Positions 48,757 to 49,732 of a stretch of 49,732 nt of DNA are shown here, piece by piece. The translations under genes were made by a program, and so were the position numbers. Under the pieces are notes generated by a model. That model did no database searches, had not been told where the DNA came from, and worked only from the letters and a program-made list of their open reading frames with translations. Numbering within the stretch: position 1 is the first letter of the stretch; the number at the start of each line of letters is the position of its first letter. Source of the stretch: Thiomargarita sp. (GTDB taxonomy: Bacteria; Pseudomonadota; Gammaproteobacteria; Beggiatoales; Beggiatoaceae). Location: assembly GCA_020721045.1 (NCBI GenBank), contig DYNN01000011.1:1-49732 (forward strand), given 5' to 3'.

Positions 48757-49596
48757 TTAAAATTTGTGAAACTCAGTATGTTCTGATGCAAAAACATGAG
48801 AATACAGATTTGCAATCCATTGCTTACCTTCTTGTGTCACTCTCAAGTAGTGTAGCCCGTCTTGAATATAGCGACTTATCATTCCCCAATAAAATGAAGG
48901 GTAACTCGTACGTAAATCCAAAGGGGAACTATAGCCTAATTGTGCATTAACACCTGTTTCTTGAAATTCGTAAAACAAAGCGGGGAGTTTACGTAGATAA
49001 TGAGGGTCTGCCAATTGTCCTATCAAATCAGCCGATCGAACCAAACCCGGGTAAGAGGATGTACTTTGATGATCGGTATCGTCGGGTACGGGAAAGCGGG
49101 TTAATTCTATATTAGCTGCGATCACTTCAGCGTCAATAATCGGATGCCCTCCAAAACGTTCCCGAATAAATAGTTTGCCGCGATCAACATGGTAAGGTGC
49201 CATGGATGCATCGGTGGCACCGGGGGCTAAAATGACAAATTTATCTTTGATTCCAGTGGTATATTTGCCATCACGATCATCACGACAAATACCGCGTACA
49301 TGCCCAATATCATGGCATAATAGGGAAATAATGAAATTTAACCAATCTCGATGTGAAACGCCACCTTCACGAATATGTTTGCCACGTAAAATTTCTTGTC
49401 CTACCAAAGTGACCATGATGGTATGTTCCATGTTATGGTACAACGCATCACTATTGGCAAAGTGTTCTAATGCCATGCGCCCCGCCCAAGCAATAATGGA
49501 AGAATTAGCCGCTTCCAAAGAGCCGTAATTTCGACGGTATGCTTTTTCTAGTTCTCCTACAAAGCCATCAATAACCAATTCAGTGGGAGTAAACAT
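48757..49596 (-). CDS. HD-domain phosphohydrolase with cyclic-nucleotide-phosphodiesterase-like signature
   Basis: A 279-residue cytoplasmic protein with YHNMEHT (His54, His58), then CHDIGH (His95, Asp96, His99) and a later acidic site in LVRSADLIGQLADP (Asp188). The YHNxxH...HDxxH spacing resembles class I cyclic nucleotide phosphodiesterases and related bacterial metal-dependent HD hydrolases, so it probably cleaves a phosphoester of a nucleotide or second messenger; the substrate is not known. No sensory domain is fused. The ATG 49596 is the natural start. It leads the HD-GTPase-methyltransferase unit. Confidence 0.8.
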   Translation of the reverse strand: MFTPTELVIDGFVGELEKAYRRNYGSLEAANSSIIAWAGRMALEHFANSDALYHNMEHTIMVTLVGQEILRGKHIREGGVSHRDWLNFIISLLCHDIGHVRGICRDDRDGKYTTGIKDKFVILAPGATDASMAPYHVDRGKLFIRERFGGHPIIDAEVIAANIELTRFPVPDDTDHQSTSSYPGLVRSADLIGQLADPHYLRKLPALFYEFQETGVNAQLGYSSPLDLRTSYPSFYWGMISRYIQDGLHYLRVTQEGKQWIANLYSHVFASEHTEFHKF

Positions 49597-49644
49597 AAGT
49601 AAAAATCCCTTATTTTATAATAATTTACAACACAATTCTAAAGG

Positions 49645-49673
49645 TATATATTATGATAATAATTCCTTTACAA
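49645..49673 (-). promoter_or_regulatory. Possible promoter for the HD-GTPase-methyltransferase unit
   Basis: On the minus strand TTGTAA (49673-49668), exactly 17 nt, then TATATA (49650-49645), about 49 nt upstream of the HD gene ATG. Both boxes are imperfect, and AT-rich DNA gives such matches by chance. Confidence 0.4.
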
Positions 49674-49696
49674 GGACGTTTCCTGCTTCAAAAAAC

Positions 49697-49713
49697 ATAT
49701 TTAAATGTATGTA
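49697..49713. repeat. Inverted copy of the palindrome found at the window start
   Basis: The 17 nt here are the exact reverse complement of positions 9-25. This copy lies about 100 nt upstream of the HD gene start, beyond its candidate promoter. Confidence 0.5.
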
Positions 49714-49732
49714 TTTGATAATTCGCTTTCTG

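Overview
The window is about 49.7 kb of AT-rich DNA (my rough impression is a GC near 38%) from a gammaproteobacterium, most likely one of the large sulfur bacteria (Beggiatoaceae/Thiotrichales). The reasons are gammaproteobacterial ribosomal proteins in the canonical str-S10-spc-alpha order, ZapD (known from beta/gammaproteobacteria), an Smc rather than MukB condensin, a PilG/PilH-type response-regulator pair, and repeats of the heptamer TAACTGA just upstream of ribosomal genes, a pattern I recall being reported for marine Beggiatoaceae. The placement is an inference; no rRNA gene is present.

Layout. Positions 1-12500 hold a TPR protein on the minus strand, then plus-strand smc, ygiQ, a GlfT2-like glycosyltransferase and a large secreted multidomain glycoside-hydrolase-like protein. 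Positions 12500-19400 hold a minus-strand GT9 glycosyltransferase-uppS-cdsA-dxr group (isoprenoid, lipid carrier and phospholipid precursors), then the ABC-F ATPase uup on the plus strand, convergent with rlmJ. Positions 19500-27250 hold a hybrid histidine kinase with three receiver domains, a small unknown ORF, prpE and phaB (propionyl-CoA formation and acetoacetyl-CoA reduction, plausibly polyhydroxyalkanoate metabolism), two minus-strand receiver proteins and zapD.

Positions 27600-47340 are one long minus-strand ribosomal protein supercluster: rpsL-rpsG-fusA-tuf-rpsJ-rplC-rplD-rplW-rplB-rpsS-rplV-rpsC-rplP-rpmC-rpsQ-rplN-rplX-rplE-rpsN-rpsH-rplF-rplR-rpsE-rpmD-rplO-secY-rpmJ-rpsM-rpsK-rpsD-rpoA-rplQ. 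It starts from a near-consensus promoter and ends in a rho-independent terminator. Upstream, at 47485-49596, is a compact minus-strand cassette: an HD phosphohydrolase with a cyclic-nucleotide-phosphodiesterase-like signature, a small MglA/Rab-like GTPase and a methyltransferase.

Most genes are ordinary. The less ordinary material is in spacers of the ribosomal cluster (TAACTGA repeats, an 11-mer present twice in each orientation between fusA and tuf, a 44-nt palindromic element in an expanded rpsJ-rplC spacer), in a 12-mer shared by distant intergenic regions, in palindromes near start codons, and in two accessory pairs or cassettes: GlfT2-like transferase plus secreted hydrolase, and HD-GTPase-methyltransferase. 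I saw no CRISPR array, IS element, tRNA or rRNA.
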